Shown here in pieces: positions 45,483 through 55,057 of a DNA stretch of 64,000 nt. Position 1 is the stretch's first letter. Every line of letters begins with the position of its first letter. Position numbers and translations under genes: made by a program. Below the pieces are notes generated by a model, which saw only the letters and a program-made list of their open reading frames with translations, was not told where the DNA came from and did not search any database. The DNA lies in contig PCUU01000015.1 of assembly GCA_002786855.1 (NCBI GenBank), positions 42,308-106,307 of the forward strand. Reading direction: 5' to 3'. The DNA is from Cytophagales bacterium CG12_big_fil_rev_8_21_14_0_65_40_12. Lineage in GTDB: Bacteria; Bacteroidota; Bacteroidia; Cytophagales; Cyclobacteriaceae.

Positions 45483-46136
45483 ATGTCATTTCAGAAAGAA
45501 CGCCCCAATCAAGAGGTCAATGCTGGCTCAATGGCCGATATCGCCTTTCTATTGCTCATCTTTTTCTTGGTCACTACTCAGATATTGACCAACAAGGGAA
45601 TCCCTATGATCCTGCCAGATAAGGCACCACCGGTAATTTCACCATTGCATGAGAGAAATCTTTTCAAAATTCAAATCAACTCTTTGGATCAGATTATGGT
45701 GGAAGATGAGCGCTTCGAAAATATGGACGAACTGCATCAGATGGTTTACGACTTCGTGCTTAATTTTGGCAATCCGAGCAACAAAAGCGGCTCTGATGAT
45801 ATGACCGATCTGCAAGTGTTCAATGGGCTTCCTGCCACAATGAAGAACTATGTGATTTCAAATCTAAAAAATCCCAAATCATCAGATGGTCCGTCTAAAG
45901 CAGTTGTTAGCATCAAAACTGATCGTGGCTCTGGTTATGCTCGCTTTATCGAAGTGATGGATCAGGTGCAAAAGGCTTATTATATCATTTATGGTGAACG
46001 GGTGGGGCTTACTGATGAGCAATACCGAAAATTGAACCGACAAGACGCGCATCAGCTATTTCTGTATGAGCAAGGCAAAAAGGGAATTAACAAAGGCATT
46101 TCGCTGGCCGAGCAATCGAATAATGTACAGGACTAA
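45483..46136 (+). CDS. ExbD/TolR-family biopolymer transport protein
   Basis: Inner-membrane proton-channel subunit that energises TonB or TolA. One helix spans about residues 19-39 (ADIAFLLLIFFLVTTQI) with the essential membrane Asp19. The 217-aa length is longer than classic ExbD (~140 aa), with an insert of about 60 residues in the periplasmic part. No exbB or tonB is adjacent, so it stands alone here. Confidence 0.88.
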   Translation: MSFQKERPNQEVNAGSMADIAFLLLIFFLVTTQILTNKGIPMILPDKAPPVISPLHERNLFKIQINSLDQIMVEDERFENMDELHQMVYDFVLNFGNPSNKSGSDDMTDLQVFNGLPATMKNYVISNLKNPKSSDGPSKAVVSIKTDRGSGYARFIEVMDQVQKAYYIIYGERVGLTDEQYRKLNRQDAHQLFLYEQGKKGINKGISLAEQSNNVQD

Positions 46137-46172
46137 CACGCATGGCATTCTCTTTGCAAAAGTCCTTTCTCT

Positions 46173-46202
46173 AATTGACGAAACTTTGTAGTTTCGTCAA
46201 TT
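46173..46202. promoter_or_regulatory. Perfect 13-bp dyad ahead of the DsbA-like gene
   Basis: AATTGACGAAACT, loop TTGT, AGTTTCGTCAATT. It ends 15 bp before the start codon at 46218 and spans a weak -7-like AAACTTTG. No T-run follows on the plus strand, so a terminator for exbD is less likely than an operator or a 5' RNA hairpin. On the minus strand it is followed by an A/T stretch without a gene. Confidence 0.5.
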
Positions 46203-46217
46203 ATTAAATTCAATTGT

Positions 46218-46829
46218 ATGAAGAGTATATTTCTAGCTTTGTTTTTGACCTGCAGCATTGCGGTTTCAGCTCAATTTCAAGAGCGTATCAATTATGAAGT
46301 CGTTGCCGAGAAGGCCACTGCCCAAGCAACAGTTACAGAATACTTCTCACTTTACTGTGGTCATTGCTTCCAATTCGAACCCCTCGTAGAAGATGTGAAG
46401 TCTAAGCTAAAACCAGGAACTAAATTTGAAAAATCGCATGTCAGCTATATTCCAAGAGGTAATCCTGAAGCGCAATTGGGCATGGTGAAGTCCTATGTGA
46501 TCATGGAAGAAATCGGTGGCGAGAAGGAGGAAGAAATCAAGCTTTATTTTTTTAACCAAGTGCACATTCAAAGTCGAAAAATTGATGATGTGGCTACTAT
46601 GAAAACGCTCTTTATTGAAAAGGGTATTACAAAAGAGGCCATTGATAAATACTTTTCGGATCCCAAAATTACAGCAAAGGCTGAAAAAATGGCCAAGGAA
46701 TGGGAATTGAAGCAAATTACCAACGTGCCAACCCTCGTAGTAAATGGTAAGTACAAAGTGATAATGAACAGTGTTAAGAACATGGAAGAAATGATGGCGC
46801 TCGTCAATTATCTGGTGGACAAGAAGTAA
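46218..46829 (+). CDS. DsbA-like thiol:disulfide oxidoreductase
   Basis: Exported thioredoxin-fold protein. The signal peptide is MKSIFLALFLTCSIAVSAQ. The active site CGHC is at Cys47-Cys50 (in SLYCGHCFQFEP), followed by a helical insertion and the cis-Pro loop 'QITNVPTLVVNGKY'. These are DsbA features, and the CxxC with Gly-His fits an oxidase or isomerase. 203 aa. It is followed by an intrinsic terminator. Confidence 0.9.
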   Translation: MKSIFLALFLTCSIAVSAQFQERINYEVVAEKATAQATVTEYFSLYCGHCFQFEPLVEDVKSKLKPGTKFEKSHVSYIPRGNPEAQLGMVKSYVIMEEIGGEKEEEIKLYFFNQVHIQSRKIDDVATMKTLFIEKGITKEAIDKYFSDPKITAKAEKMAKEWELKQITNVPTLVVNGKYKVIMNSVKNMEEMMALVNYLVDKK

Positions 46830-46857
46830 TCTTGTGTTACCGATATGATCTTTGAAG

Positions 46858-46881
46858 GCCCTAAGCAATTAGGGCTTTTTT
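46858..46881 (+). terminator. Rho-independent terminator after the DsbA-like gene
   Basis: Stem GCCCTAA/TTAGGGC with loop GCAA (46858-46875), followed by six T. It lies 29 bp after the stop at 46829 and ends the transcript before the acylase. Confidence 0.85.
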
Positions 46882-46967
46882 ATTCCCTTTTTTGGAATAC
46901 TCCCATCCACAAAATTCCGCTTGATTTATTAAGCCTCTTAATCCATCTTTCATCAAACCTTAGACCG

Positions 46968-49139
46968 ATGAAGAAGCTATTTTTCCTTTTATTTGTCCCC
47001 TTTGTTTTTGCTTGTCAGCCAAAGACAGAAATTGATCGATTAGCAAGTATCGCAGAAAATGTGACCATTGTGCGTGATGATTTTGGGGTTCCCCATATTT
47101 ATGGCAAAACAGATGCAGAAGCTGTTTTCGGGCTTTTATATGCGCAATGCGAAGATGACTTTGCCAGGGTAGAACGTAACTACGTTTGGGCAACGGGTCG
47201 TTTGGCCGAAATGGAAGGAGAAGACGCATTATATAGTGACCTGCGTGCCAGACTTTATATGACTGTTGATGAGGCCAAAGCTGCTTATGATGCGGCCCCG
47301 GCTTGGCTCCAAGAACTTTGTAATGCTTATGCAGATGGGATTAATTATTATTTGGCCACACACCCAGAAGTTCAGCCCAAAGTGCTCACTCATTTCGAAC
47401 CATGGTTTCCAATGTTCTTTAGTGAAGGCTCAATTGGTGGGGATATTGAATCCATTTCTACCCGAAGGGTGAAGTCTTTTTACGAAAATGATCAGTCATT
47501 AGCACTCAACGAATTCGGTGATGGCCTTGTGCATGCCGATCCTTATGAAGAACCCAAAGGATCGAATGGAATTGCCATCTCAGGGGCACATACTGCTTCT
47601 GGAAATGCAATGCTGTTGATCAATCCTCATACTTCGTTTTACTTCAGACCAGAAGTTCATGTGGTGAGTGAAGAGGGTTTAAATGCTTATGGCGCGGTAA
47701 CTTGGGGGCAATTTTTCGTTTATCAAGGCTTCAATGAAAAAACAGGCTGGATGCACACTTCGACAGCCGTTGATTTTATTGATGAGTTTGTCGAAGAAGT
47801 ATCAGAAGTAGATGGGAAATTAGTCTATAAGTATGGCGATGAAATGCACGATGTTTGGGTGTCTGAAGTAACCCTGAAGTATAAGGATGGTGATGCACTT
47901 AAAGAAAAGACATTCCCAATGTACCGCACTCATCATGGACCTGTAACTCATAAACTGGACGACAAATGGGTGGTGACTAAAATCAATTGGGATCCTGTAA
48001 ATGCATTGACTCAAAGCTATACGCGAACTAAATTGAAGAATCATGATGAGTTTAGAGAGATGATGAATATCAGAACCAACTCATCAAACAATACTGTATA
48101 TGCCGATGCGGACGGGAATATCGCCTATTACCACGGTAACTTTATCCCGAAGCGAGATGCTCAATTTGACTTTTCGAAGCCAGTGGATGGAAGCAACCCA
48201 GCTACAGATTGGCAAGGAAAGCATTCGGTGGATGAGTCCATTAGTATTTTAAATCCAGGTAATGGCTGGATTCAGAATTGCAATTCAACTCCATTCACTG
48301 CAGCATTAGAATACAGCCCAAAACCTGAAGATTATCCATATTATATGGCGCCAGATCAGGAGAATTACAGAGGGGTGCATGCCATTAAAGTACTTTCGAA
48401 CGCAAGTAATTTGACACTTGATGGGCTCATCAGTTTGGCTTATGATGGCTATTTGCCAGCTTTTGAAAAAGTAATTCCAGGTCTTGTAGAGGCTTATGAC
48501 AAATCAAGAAATAAAAATGCCAGTTTGAAACCAGCTATTGATGTCCTACGAAATTGGGATTTAAGAACTTCCAAGGAATCTGTGGCGATGTCAATTGCCC
48601 ATTATTATGGTTCGCTTTATATGCGCATGGGTAAAAATCCTGAAGGGCTCAGTGGAAATGAACGTTTCGATTACTTTGGTACAGGTTCACCTTATGCTGA
48701 AAGACTTGAAATCTTCGAAAAAGCCATGGCTCAATTGACTGAAGACTTCGGAAGTTGGAATACCCCTTGGGGCGAAATCAACCGTTTCCAAAGATTGAAT
48801 GGAGACATCAATCTTCAATATGACGATAACAAAGAAAGTATTGCGGTTGGAATGTCTTCGGGAAGGTGGGGTGCTCTGGCCTCTTTCGGTGCAAGTGCAC
48901 GTCCGAATACCAAACGCATCTATGGATCTTCAGGCAATAGCTTTGTAGCGGTAGTTGAATTTGGTGAAAAAGTAAAAGCCAAAAGTATGCTAGCTGGTGG
49001 AGAAAGTGGCGATCCTAATTCACCGCATTTCTACGATCAAGCTCAACGCTATGCAGACGCCAATTTTAAAGATGTGGCCTACTACAAAGAGGACGTTGAA
49101 GCAAGGGCCAAGGCAACTTACCACCCGGGAAAGAGATAG
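46968..49139 (+). CDS. Penicillin acylase family lipoprotein
   Basis: N-terminal-nucleophile hydrolase that cuts acyl amides, often acyl-homoserine lactones or beta-lactams in relatives. The start at 46968 gives a lipoprotein signal (MKKLFFLLFVPFVFAC) with the lipobox Cys16. The precursor is cleaved ahead of the catalytic Ser199 in KGSNGIAISG, then INPHTSFYF. 723 aa matches the family. The substrate is unknown. An earlier in-frame ATG (46845) would place a non-signal leader before it. Confidence 0.9.
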   Translation: MKKLFFLLFVPFVFACQPKTEIDRLASIAENVTIVRDDFGVPHIYGKTDAEAVFGLLYAQCEDDFARVERNYVWATGRLAEMEGEDALYSDLRARLYMTVDEAKAAYDAAPAWLQELCNAYADGINYYLATHPEVQPKVLTHFEPWFPMFFSEGSIGGDIESISTRRVKSFYENDQSLALNEFGDGLVHADPYEEPKGSNGIAISGAHTASGNAMLLINPHTSFYFRPEVHVVSEEGLNAYGAVTWGQFFVYQGFNEKTGWMHTSTAVDFIDEFVEEVSEVDGKLVYKYGDEMHDVWVSEVTLKYKDGDALKEKTFPMYRTHHGPVTHKLDDKWVVTKINWDPVNALTQSYTRTKLKNHDEFREMMNIRTNSSNNTVYADADGNIAYYHGNFIPKRDAQFDFSKPVDGSNPATDWQGKHSVDESISILNPGNGWIQNCNSTPFTAALEYSPKPEDYPYYMAPDQENYRGVHAIKVLSNASNLTLDGLISLAYDGYLPAFEKVIPGLVEAYDKSRNKNASLKPAIDVLRNWDLRTSKESVAMSIAHYYGSLYMRMGKNPEGLSGNERFDYFGTGSPYAERLEIFEKAMAQLTEDFGSWNTPWGEINRFQRLNGDINLQYDDNKESIAVGMSSGRWGALASFGASARPNTKRIYGSSGNSFVAVVEFGEKVKAKSMLAGGESGDPNSPHFYDQAQRYADANFKDVAYYKEDVEARAKATYHPGKR

Positions 49140-49200
49140 GAAAGTTCAAGTTCAACTCCTGATCGAGGTTTTCGACTTTAAACTTTCAACAGCGAACCGA

Positions 49201-49246
49201 ATTACCTAACAACCGTTAGGTAATTCATCGCTTTTGCGTAAATTCG
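49201..49246 (+). promoter_or_regulatory. TetR-like dyad operator and promoter of icmF
   Basis: Perfect dyad ATTACCTAAC-AACC-GTTAGGTAAT (49201-49224), followed by a -7-like TAAATTCG at 49239-49246. The right half-site overlaps the -33 position (TTAG, 19 bp upstream). The gene starts at 49275. The form is that of a TetR-family operator; no TetR gene is in this window. Confidence 0.55.
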
Positions 49247-49274
49247 CAGTCCATAGCTTAGAAACACATATTTC

Positions 49275-52200
49275 ATGCAAGACACTACTCCATATCAACC
49301 CATAAATAAGGTAAGAATTGTAACTGCTGCTTCGCTTTTTGATGGTCACGATGCGGCCATTAACATCATGAGGAGGATCATCCAAGCTACTGGATGTGAG
49401 GTAATTCACCTTGGTCATGATAGAAGTGTAGAGGAAGTGGTGAACACTGCTATTCAAGAAGACGCCCAAGCCATTGCGATGACTTCTTACCAAGGCGGCC
49501 ACAATGAGTATTTCAAATACATGAGAGACTTATTGGTAGAAAAAGGAGCTGCTCATATTAAGATTTTTGGAGGGGGAGGAGGAGTAATTCTTCCAGAAGA
49601 AATCAAAGCCTTGATGGATTATGGCGTAACTCGAATTTATTCTCCAGACGATGGTCGTGAAATGGGTTTGCAAGGCATGATCAATGACATGATCAGGAAA
49701 TGTGATTTCCCTACGGGTGATAATTTGAATGGAGAAGTAAAGCGAATAGACAAAAAGGACATTCCTGCGATTGCAAAATTGATTTCAGCAGCAGAGAATT
49801 TTCCAGAAGCCGCAAAGGCTTCCTTCGATCAAATCCATAAAATGGCCGATGCGAGTAAAGTGCCTGTCCTGGGTATTACAGGGACTGGAGGTGCTGGAAA
49901 ATCATCTTTAGTAGATGAATTGGTGCGCAGATTTTTGATCGATTTTAAGGATAAAAATATAGCGATTGTTTCGGTCGACCCTTCCAAACGTAAAACGGGA
50001 GGGGCATTGCTAGGAGATAGAATTCGCATGAATTCAATCAACAACGACCGTGTTTACATGCGTTCATTGGCTACGCGACAGTCGAATTTAGCCCTGTCGA
50101 AACATGTGCGCGAAGCAGTGCAAGTTTTGAAAGCTGCACAATACGATTTGATTATTTTAGAAACTTCTGGAATTGGCCAGTCTGATACTGAAATCTTAGA
50201 TCACTCGGATGTTTCGCTGTATGTAATGACGCCTGAATACGGGGCAGCTACGCAGCTCGAGAAAATCGATATGCTCGATTTTGCTGATGTAATTGCACTC
50301 AACAAATTTGATAAGCGAGGCGCTTTGGATGCGCTTCGCGATGTTAAAAAGCAATATCAACGCAACCACGGCCTTTGGAATTCAAAAGTTGACGAAATGC
50401 CAGTGTTTGGCACAATCGCTTCTCAATTCAATGATCCAGGCATGAACTCACTTTATAAGGTGATCATGGACAAAATTGTCGAAAAGACTTCTTCTGATTT
50501 GAAGTCTACTTTCGAAATTACTAACGAAATGTCGGAGAAGATTTTCGTGATTCCGCCAAGTAGGACGCGTTACTTATCTGAAATTTCTGAAAATAATAGA
50601 AGCTACGATCAATGGGCTGCAAGTCAATCAGAGGTAGCAGATCAACTCTACGGTTTGCAAGTTTCAATGTCGACTTTGAAGAACTCGACTATTGCGGACA
50701 GAGATAGATTGATCAAGGGTTTGCAAGAGACCTTCGAACAAGTAAAACTAGACTTTGATCCAAGAAACTGGATTTTGATTGAGGAGTGGGAAGGCAAGAA
50801 GAAAACTTATACCGATCCTGTTTATTCCTTCAAAGTTCGAGACAAAGAGATCAAAATAAAAACACATACTGAATCACTTTCTCATACCCAGGTGCCGAAA
50901 GTAGCACTTCCTAAATTCAAGAGCTGGGGTGATATTTTAAGATGGTCTTTGCAAGAAAATGTGCCAGGTGAATTTCCATATACTGCTGGTATTTATCCTT
51001 TCAAAAGAGAAGGCGAAGACCCAACCCGTATGTTTGCGGGAGAAGGTGGGCCAGAAAGAACCAACAGACGTTTCCATTATGTGAGTTTAGGTATGCCAGC
51101 AGCTAGACTTTCTACTGCTTTCGATTCGGTGACCCTTTATGGCAACGATCCAGGCTACCGACCCGATATTTACGGTAAAATCGGAAATGCAGGCGTGAGC
51201 ATTTGCTGCCTTGACGATGCCAAGAAATTATACTCAGGTTTCGATTTGTCGAATCCGACTACTTCGGTTTCGATGACCATCAATGGCCCTGCGCCAATGC
51301 TTTTGGGCTTCTTTATGAATGCCGCTATTGATCAGCAATGTGAGGTGTATATCAAAGCCAATGGTTTAGAGAAGGAAGTAGAAGCTAAAATAGCAGCAAT
51401 CTACAAAGCTAGAGGCGTTGACAGGCCAAAATATCAAGGGCCACTTCCTGAAGGAAATAATGGACTTGGTTTAATGCTCTTAGGAGTAACTGGAGATCAA
51501 GTTTTACCTGCTGATGTCTATAGCGAAATCAAGGCTAGAACACTTTCTGTAGTGCGTGGAACGGTTCAGGCGGATATTCTAAAGGAAGATCAGGCACAGA
51601 ATACTTGCATTTTCTCCACTGAGTTTGCGCTTCGTTTGATGGGTGATGTGCAGCAGTATTTCATCAATCAAAATGTAAGAAATTTCTATTCTGTCTCAAT
51701 CTCAGGCTACCATATTGCTGAAGCTGGAGCCAATCCAATTTCGCAATTGGCCTTTACTTTGGCCAATGGTTTCACTTACGTAGAATACTACCTCAGCCGA
51801 GGAATGGACATTAATGATTTCGGTCCAAATCTCTCTTTCTTCTTCTCGAATGGAATTGACCCAGAATATGCGGTAATCGGACGTGTGGCACGAAGAATTT
51901 GGGCGAAAGCCATGAAACAGAAATATGGTGCGAATGCCAGAGCGCAAATGCTTAAATACCATATCCAAACTTCGGGTCGCTCGTTGCATGCGCAAGAAAT
52001 CGACTTTAACGATATCAGAACTACGCTACAAGCTTTGTATGCGATTTACGACAACTGTAATTCATTGCATACCAATGCTTATGATGAGGCGATTACAACT
52101 CCTACAGAAGAATCTGTGCGAAGGGCAATGGCCATTCAGTTGATCATTAACAAGGAGTTAGGTTTGGCAACCAACGAAAATCCATTGCAAGGTTCTTTCA

Positions 52201-52655
52201 TTATTGAAGAACTCACCGAATTGGTGGAAGAAGCTGTTTTGATCGAATTCGATAGAATTACAGAACGTGGAGGTGTTTTAGGTGCCATGGAAACCATGTA
52301 CCAACGTAGTAAAATTCAAGAAGAATCACTTTACTACGAGACCTTAAAGCATACAGGTGAATTCCCGATCATTGGGGTAAATACCTTCTTAAGTTCAAAA
52401 GGATCACCAACCGTGTTGCCAAAAGAAGTAATTAGGGCCACGACAGAAGAGAAGGAATATCAAATCGAAATGCTTGGCGAGCTTCATAAGGGCAATACCG
52501 AACGCACTGCCGAGATGATCCAAAAGATCCAGCACGCTGCCATTCAAAACCAAAATATCTTCGAAGAATTGATGGAGGCGTGTAAGTATTGCTCTCTCGG
52601 CCAAATTACCTCGGCTTTATTTGAGGTAGGAGGGCAGTACCGAAGGAATATGTAA
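49275..52655 (+). CDS. icmF: Fused isobutyryl-CoA mutase
   Basis: AdoCbl-dependent enzyme that interconverts isobutyryl-CoA and n-butyryl-CoA, with its own GTPase chaperone. Order: B12-binding domain (about 1-140, base-off motif DGHDAA with His25), G-protein MeaI-like domain (about 190-430, P-loop GTGGAGKSS), linker, then the large mutase TIM barrel (about 570-1126, containing FPYTAGIYP and [15 protein letters not shown] blocks). 1126 aa is the normal length for IcmF. It needs the cofactor made by the PduO-type enzyme at 9730. Confidence 0.96.
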   Translation: MQDTTPYQPINKVRIVTAASLFDGHDAAINIMRRIIQATGCEVIHLGHDRSVEEVVNTAIQEDAQAIAMTSYQGGHNEYFKYMRDLLVEKGAAHIKIFGGGGGVILPEEIKALMDYGVTRIYSPDDGREMGLQGMINDMIRKCDFPTGDNLNGEVKRIDKKDIPAIAKLISAAENFPEAAKASFDQIHKMADASKVPVLGITGTGGAGKSSLVDELVRRFLIDFKDKNIAIVSVDPSKRKTGGALLGDRIRMNSINNDRVYMRSLATRQSNLALSKHVREAVQVLKAAQYDLIILETSGIGQSDTEILDHSDVSLYVMTPEYGAATQLEKIDMLDFADVIALNKFDKRGALDALRDVKKQYQRNHGLWNSKVDEMPVFGTIASQFNDPGMNSLYKVIMDKIVEKTSSDLKSTFEITNEMSEKIFVIPPSRTRYLSEISENNRSYDQWAASQSEVADQLYGLQVSMSTLKNSTIADRDRLIKGLQETFEQVKLDFDPRNWILIEEWEGKKKTYTDPVYSFKVRDKEIKIKTHTESLSHTQVPKVALPKFKSWGDILRWSLQENVPGEFPYTAGIYPFKREGEDPTRMFAGEGGPERTNRRFHYVSLGMPAARLSTAFDSVTLYGNDPGYRPDIYGKIGNAGVSICCLDDAKKLYSGFDLSNPTTSVSMTINGPAPMLLGFFMNAAIDQQCEVYIKANGLEKEVEAKIAAIYKARGVDRPKYQGPLPEGNNGLGLMLLGVTGDQVLPADVYSEIKARTLSVVRGTVQADILKEDQAQNTCIFSTEFALRLMGDVQQYFINQNVRNFYSVSISGYHIAEAGANPISQLAFTLANGFTYVEYYLSRGMDINDFGPNLSFFFSNGIDPEYAVIGRVARRIWAKAMKQKYGANARAQMLKYHIQTSGRSLHAQEIDFNDIRTTLQALYAIYDNCNSLHTNAYDEAITTPTEESVRRAMAIQLIINKELGLATNENPLQGSFIIEELTELVEEAVLIEFDRITERGGVLGAMETMYQRSKIQEESLYYETLKHTGEFPIIGVNTFLSSKGSPTVLPKEVIRATTEEKEYQIEMLGELHKGNTERTAEMIQKIQHAAIQNQNIFEELMEACKYCSLGQITSALFEVGGQYRRNM

Positions 52656-52660
52656 TTTTT

Positions 52661-52748
52661 GGGTATTGGGTATTGGGTATTTGTCCATCCCTAAATAGCA
52701 TTGACCGTTTTGGTTTACTATTGTTTTAAATGTCCATTAAACGGTCAA
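52661..52748. repeat. Heptamer repeat and long-loop inverted repeat after icmF
   Basis: Three copies of GGGTATT run at 52661-52681. Then a perfect 10-bp inverted repeat TTGACCGTTT (52701-52710) and AAACGGTCAA (52739-52748) encloses 28 bp. It sits in the convergent gap after icmF and before the lipoprotein gene. It could be a bidirectional end signal or a fragment of a mobile palindrome; it has no T-run. Confidence 0.55.
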
Positions 52749-52787
52749 CCTATTTCAGGGAAGGACAGTGGAGCTTTCGCTTGAGTA

Positions 52788-53675
52788 CTACCTCCAGAAA
52801 CTACTATTTGCAATCAATGAGTCAAGTTTCAGGTCTTCTCCGGTTTGATGTTTCAAAGTAATATAGACCTCGCTTAAATTGATGGAATCATTCCAATAAC
52901 GATAGTAGAGGTACTTTAAGTAGAGGCTTTGATCGTATTCAAATTCAGTTTCTAAAACTTGAGCATAAATGCTATCGGAAACGCTTTGAGCAAGATTCAG
53001 TTTCATTAAGCTTAGCCCACTTCCAACCCAGTGTGTTTTTGGTATTTCGTATAAGTAATATAGTGCGTTGAGTGTATCACCTTTTCGAAGGGTTAGATTT
53101 GAGTTGTTCCATGCCAAGTTTGTTGTTCGTCTTTCTTCCGAAAACATATCATAGCGAGAATTGAGATTTATTACGTTTTTGATTGCTTCACTATACCAAA
53201 TACCGCTTTTTAGGTCAAAGAAATCGCATAAATAGGGCTTGCCGTTAATCATTTCAACACGATAAATGATGAAGTTATAATTGTTATCAAAAATAGAAAG
53301 GAGGGTGATTTCAGAATGGGAGTTAAAGTGTTCAATGTTAGAAATGTATATTTTCCCTTTCTCTGAATTCACGTGATTTACTAGCGAAATATTAGTGAAT
53401 TTAATTTCGTCTTTAATCTCTTTCTCAAAGATGTAGTTGAATACATTTCTTTGAACCCTGTTAAGGTCCTTTACTCTCTTCCCGAAAGCCTCATTGCTCC
53501 ATGAGTTTCTAATGAGTGTGTAATCATAATCATTGATGCTTTTAACCAACTGTTGCGCAAATAGCTCAATTGCCTTTTTGTTTTCCAGCGTCAGTTTAAT
53601 CGCGTTCCCAGATTTGCTCCTTGAGCAGCCAGTTACCAGTAAAAATACGATAAACAAATAAAGACTTCTGAACAT
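52788..53675 (-). CDS. Hypothetical lipoprotein
   Basis: Not recognised. The 295-aa product starts MFRSLYLFIVFLLVTGCSRSK, a lipoprotein signal with Cys17. The body is mixed alpha/beta with Asn, Tyr and Ile richness and low-complexity AT-rich codons. A stretch 'LKSGIWYSEAIKNVINLNSR' may be a helix-rich core. It lies 12 bp after Fic2 on the same strand, so it is probably cotranscribed with it. Confidence 0.7.
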   Translation of the reverse strand: MFRSLYLFIVFLLVTGCSRSKSGNAIKLTLENKKAIELFAQQLVKSINDYDYTLIRNSWSNEAFGKRVKDLNRVQRNVFNYIFEKEIKDEIKFTNISLVNHVNSEKGKIYISNIEHFNSHSEITLLSIFDNNYNFIIYRVEMINGKPYLCDFFDLKSGIWYSEAIKNVINLNSRYDMFSEERRTTNLAWNNSNLTLRKGDTLNALYYLYEIPKTHWVGSGLSLMKLNLAQSVSDSIYAQVLETEFEYDQSLYLKYLYYRYWNDSINLSEVYITLKHQTGEDLKLDSLIANSSFWR

Positions 53676-53687
53676 TAATCTTCTGAT

Positions 53688-54728
53688 TTAGAGTGTTGAA
53701 TAATTGGTTCCAGCCCCAGCCCCATGTTTCTCCACCAAATTCGCTTTTACCATTTCCGCTAAAATCCTTTTAACAGTTGGGTTTGGAATATCGAGCCTTT
53801 CGGCAATTTCACCAGATTTACTACCAGGTCTTTCACCTATAAAAACTAAAATGGATTTTTCTTTAGGAGAAAGCGCTGATAAGCTGCCTTGCCGCTCTAA
53901 TTTTTGTATCAACTGCTTTTGCACCTTAACCAAGGCTTCAAAAAAGAAAATTATCCAAAGAGAAACGTCTTCATTGGGTCTTTGTGCTTGGCAAGAGCGC
54001 AAGGTTTGATAGTATTTGTTCTTTTGAAACTCGATTTCATGTTCTAAACTCACATACTGAATCCAGTGATAACCATTCTTTAAGAGCGCCAAAGTAGAAA
54101 GTAAACGACTTAGCCTTCCATTACCATCTTGGAAAGGATGGATGCTCACAAAGTCATAAGCCAATAGCGCACTTTTTACCAACGGATGTGTGTCCTTATC
54201 CTTTTTGTACCATTCCATTAAATCGGCCATGGCATCTTGTGTTGGAAAACCTGGTTCTGTAGTCTGGAAAATAATTTGTTTGGTGCCATCAGGTAAATTA
54301 GCTTCAACCACATTGCTATGCTGTTTATAATCTCCTCTGTGCCAAATATCCTTTTCGCTATACTTCAATAAGGTTTTGTGGAGGTTTTTAATGCTATTCT
54401 CAGTAATTGGAATGTCAGAATAAGCTTCGCTAATTAGATCCAATACATCAAAGTAACCAGCTACTTCTTGCGCGTCACGGTCGGTAAGTTTGGTGATATC
54501 GATGTTTTTGAGAAGTACATCGACTTCTTCATCCGTCATTTTTGATCCTTCGATTCGGGTAGAAGCACCAACACTGCGGATGGTGGCAATTGATTTCAAT
54601 TCTTTCAAACTTTGGCCTTCCTTCTTTTCTATCGAAGACCAAGAGGCGTCAAAGCGATCAATTTGGCTGATAAGGCCTATTAATTGCCAATTAAGATCGA
54701 TTTTAAAGTTGAAGACATTCGTTATCAC
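53688..54728 (-). CDS. Fic-family protein with canonical active site
   Basis: 346-aa Fic protein. The motif HPFQDGNGRLSR is complete, with the catalytic His, so AMP transfer is plausible. The N-terminal inhibitory motif is STRIEGS (class II type, about residue 55). A C-terminal winged helix (about 285-346: SGEIAERLDIPNPTVKRILAEM) suggests DNA binding. The start is a GTG at 54728; the upstream region carries a promoter and a repeat array. This protein is of a different subgroup from Fic1 at 15027. Confidence 0.9.
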   Translation of the reverse strand: MITNVFNFKIDLNWQLIGLISQIDRFDASWSSIEKKEGQSLKELKSIATIRSVGASTRIEGSKMTDEEVDVLLKNIDITKLTDRDAQEVAGYFDVLDLISEAYSDIPITENSIKNLHKTLLKYSEKDIWHRGDYKQHSNVVEANLPDGTKQIIFQTTEPGFPTQDAMADLMEWYKKDKDTHPLVKSALLAYDFVSIHPFQDGNGRLSRLLSTLALLKNGYHWIQYVSLEHEIEFQKNKYYQTLRSCQAQRPNEDVSLWIIFFFEALVKVQKQLIQKLERQGSLSALSPKEKSILVFIGERPGSKSGEIAERLDIPNPTVKRILAEMVKANLVEKHGAGAGTNYSTL

Positions 54729-54856
54729 AATTCAAATCTAATCAATCTATTTTAAAAATGATACGATTTGATATGATTTGATACGATAATGATACGATCC
54801 ATCATTCTCGGATATGATACGATTTGATACGAAAATATACGATTGTGATACGATAG
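54729..54856 (-). promoter_or_regulatory. Fic2 promoter with two blocks of four helical-turn repeats
   Basis: The -7 element TAGATTTG (minus strand, 54740-54733) ends four bases before the GTG start, so the mRNA would be nearly leaderless. Upstream lie eight copies of TGATACGAT or close variants at 54759, 54769, 54779 and 54790, and at 54815, 54825, 54835 and 54846. Within each block the steps are 10, 10 and 11 bp, about one DNA turn. The blocks are 56 bp apart with a different 14-bp spacer. This is a candidate for cooperative binding of one protein on one face of the DNA. Confidence 0.75.
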
Positions 54857-54901
54857 TTTTTTAGGCTTAGTGAAGAAGGTATCAGGTCAGTTCAGAGCGT
54901 C

Positions 54902-54921
54902 ATTCCCACGCAGGCGGGAAT
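54902..54921. repeat. Short ATTCCC/GGGAAT palindromic repeat
   Basis: ATTCCC acgcaggc GGGAAT forms a small hairpin in the 202-bp non-coding stretch between the Fic2 operator and the next gene (54857-55057). This form is a common dispersed palindrome in many bacteria. Apart from it nothing is seen in the interval. Confidence 0.6.
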
Positions 54922-55057
54922 CTCCATTTTTATTTTACTGTGTAAGAATGGTAAATTCTTGATTTGGCCTACTCGTTACAAATGAGGATGAGTGTGGCGA
55001 CTAAAGATTTATTTCTGTGGTTATGTTTTTGACCAATGAATTTCTAAATTTCTTTCG

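Noticed and set aside
54759..54856. TGATACGAT repeats as a CRISPR or replication iteron set
   Set aside because: The units are 9 bp with 1-2 bp gaps and no spacers; no replication initiator gene lies near. A promoter operator fits better.
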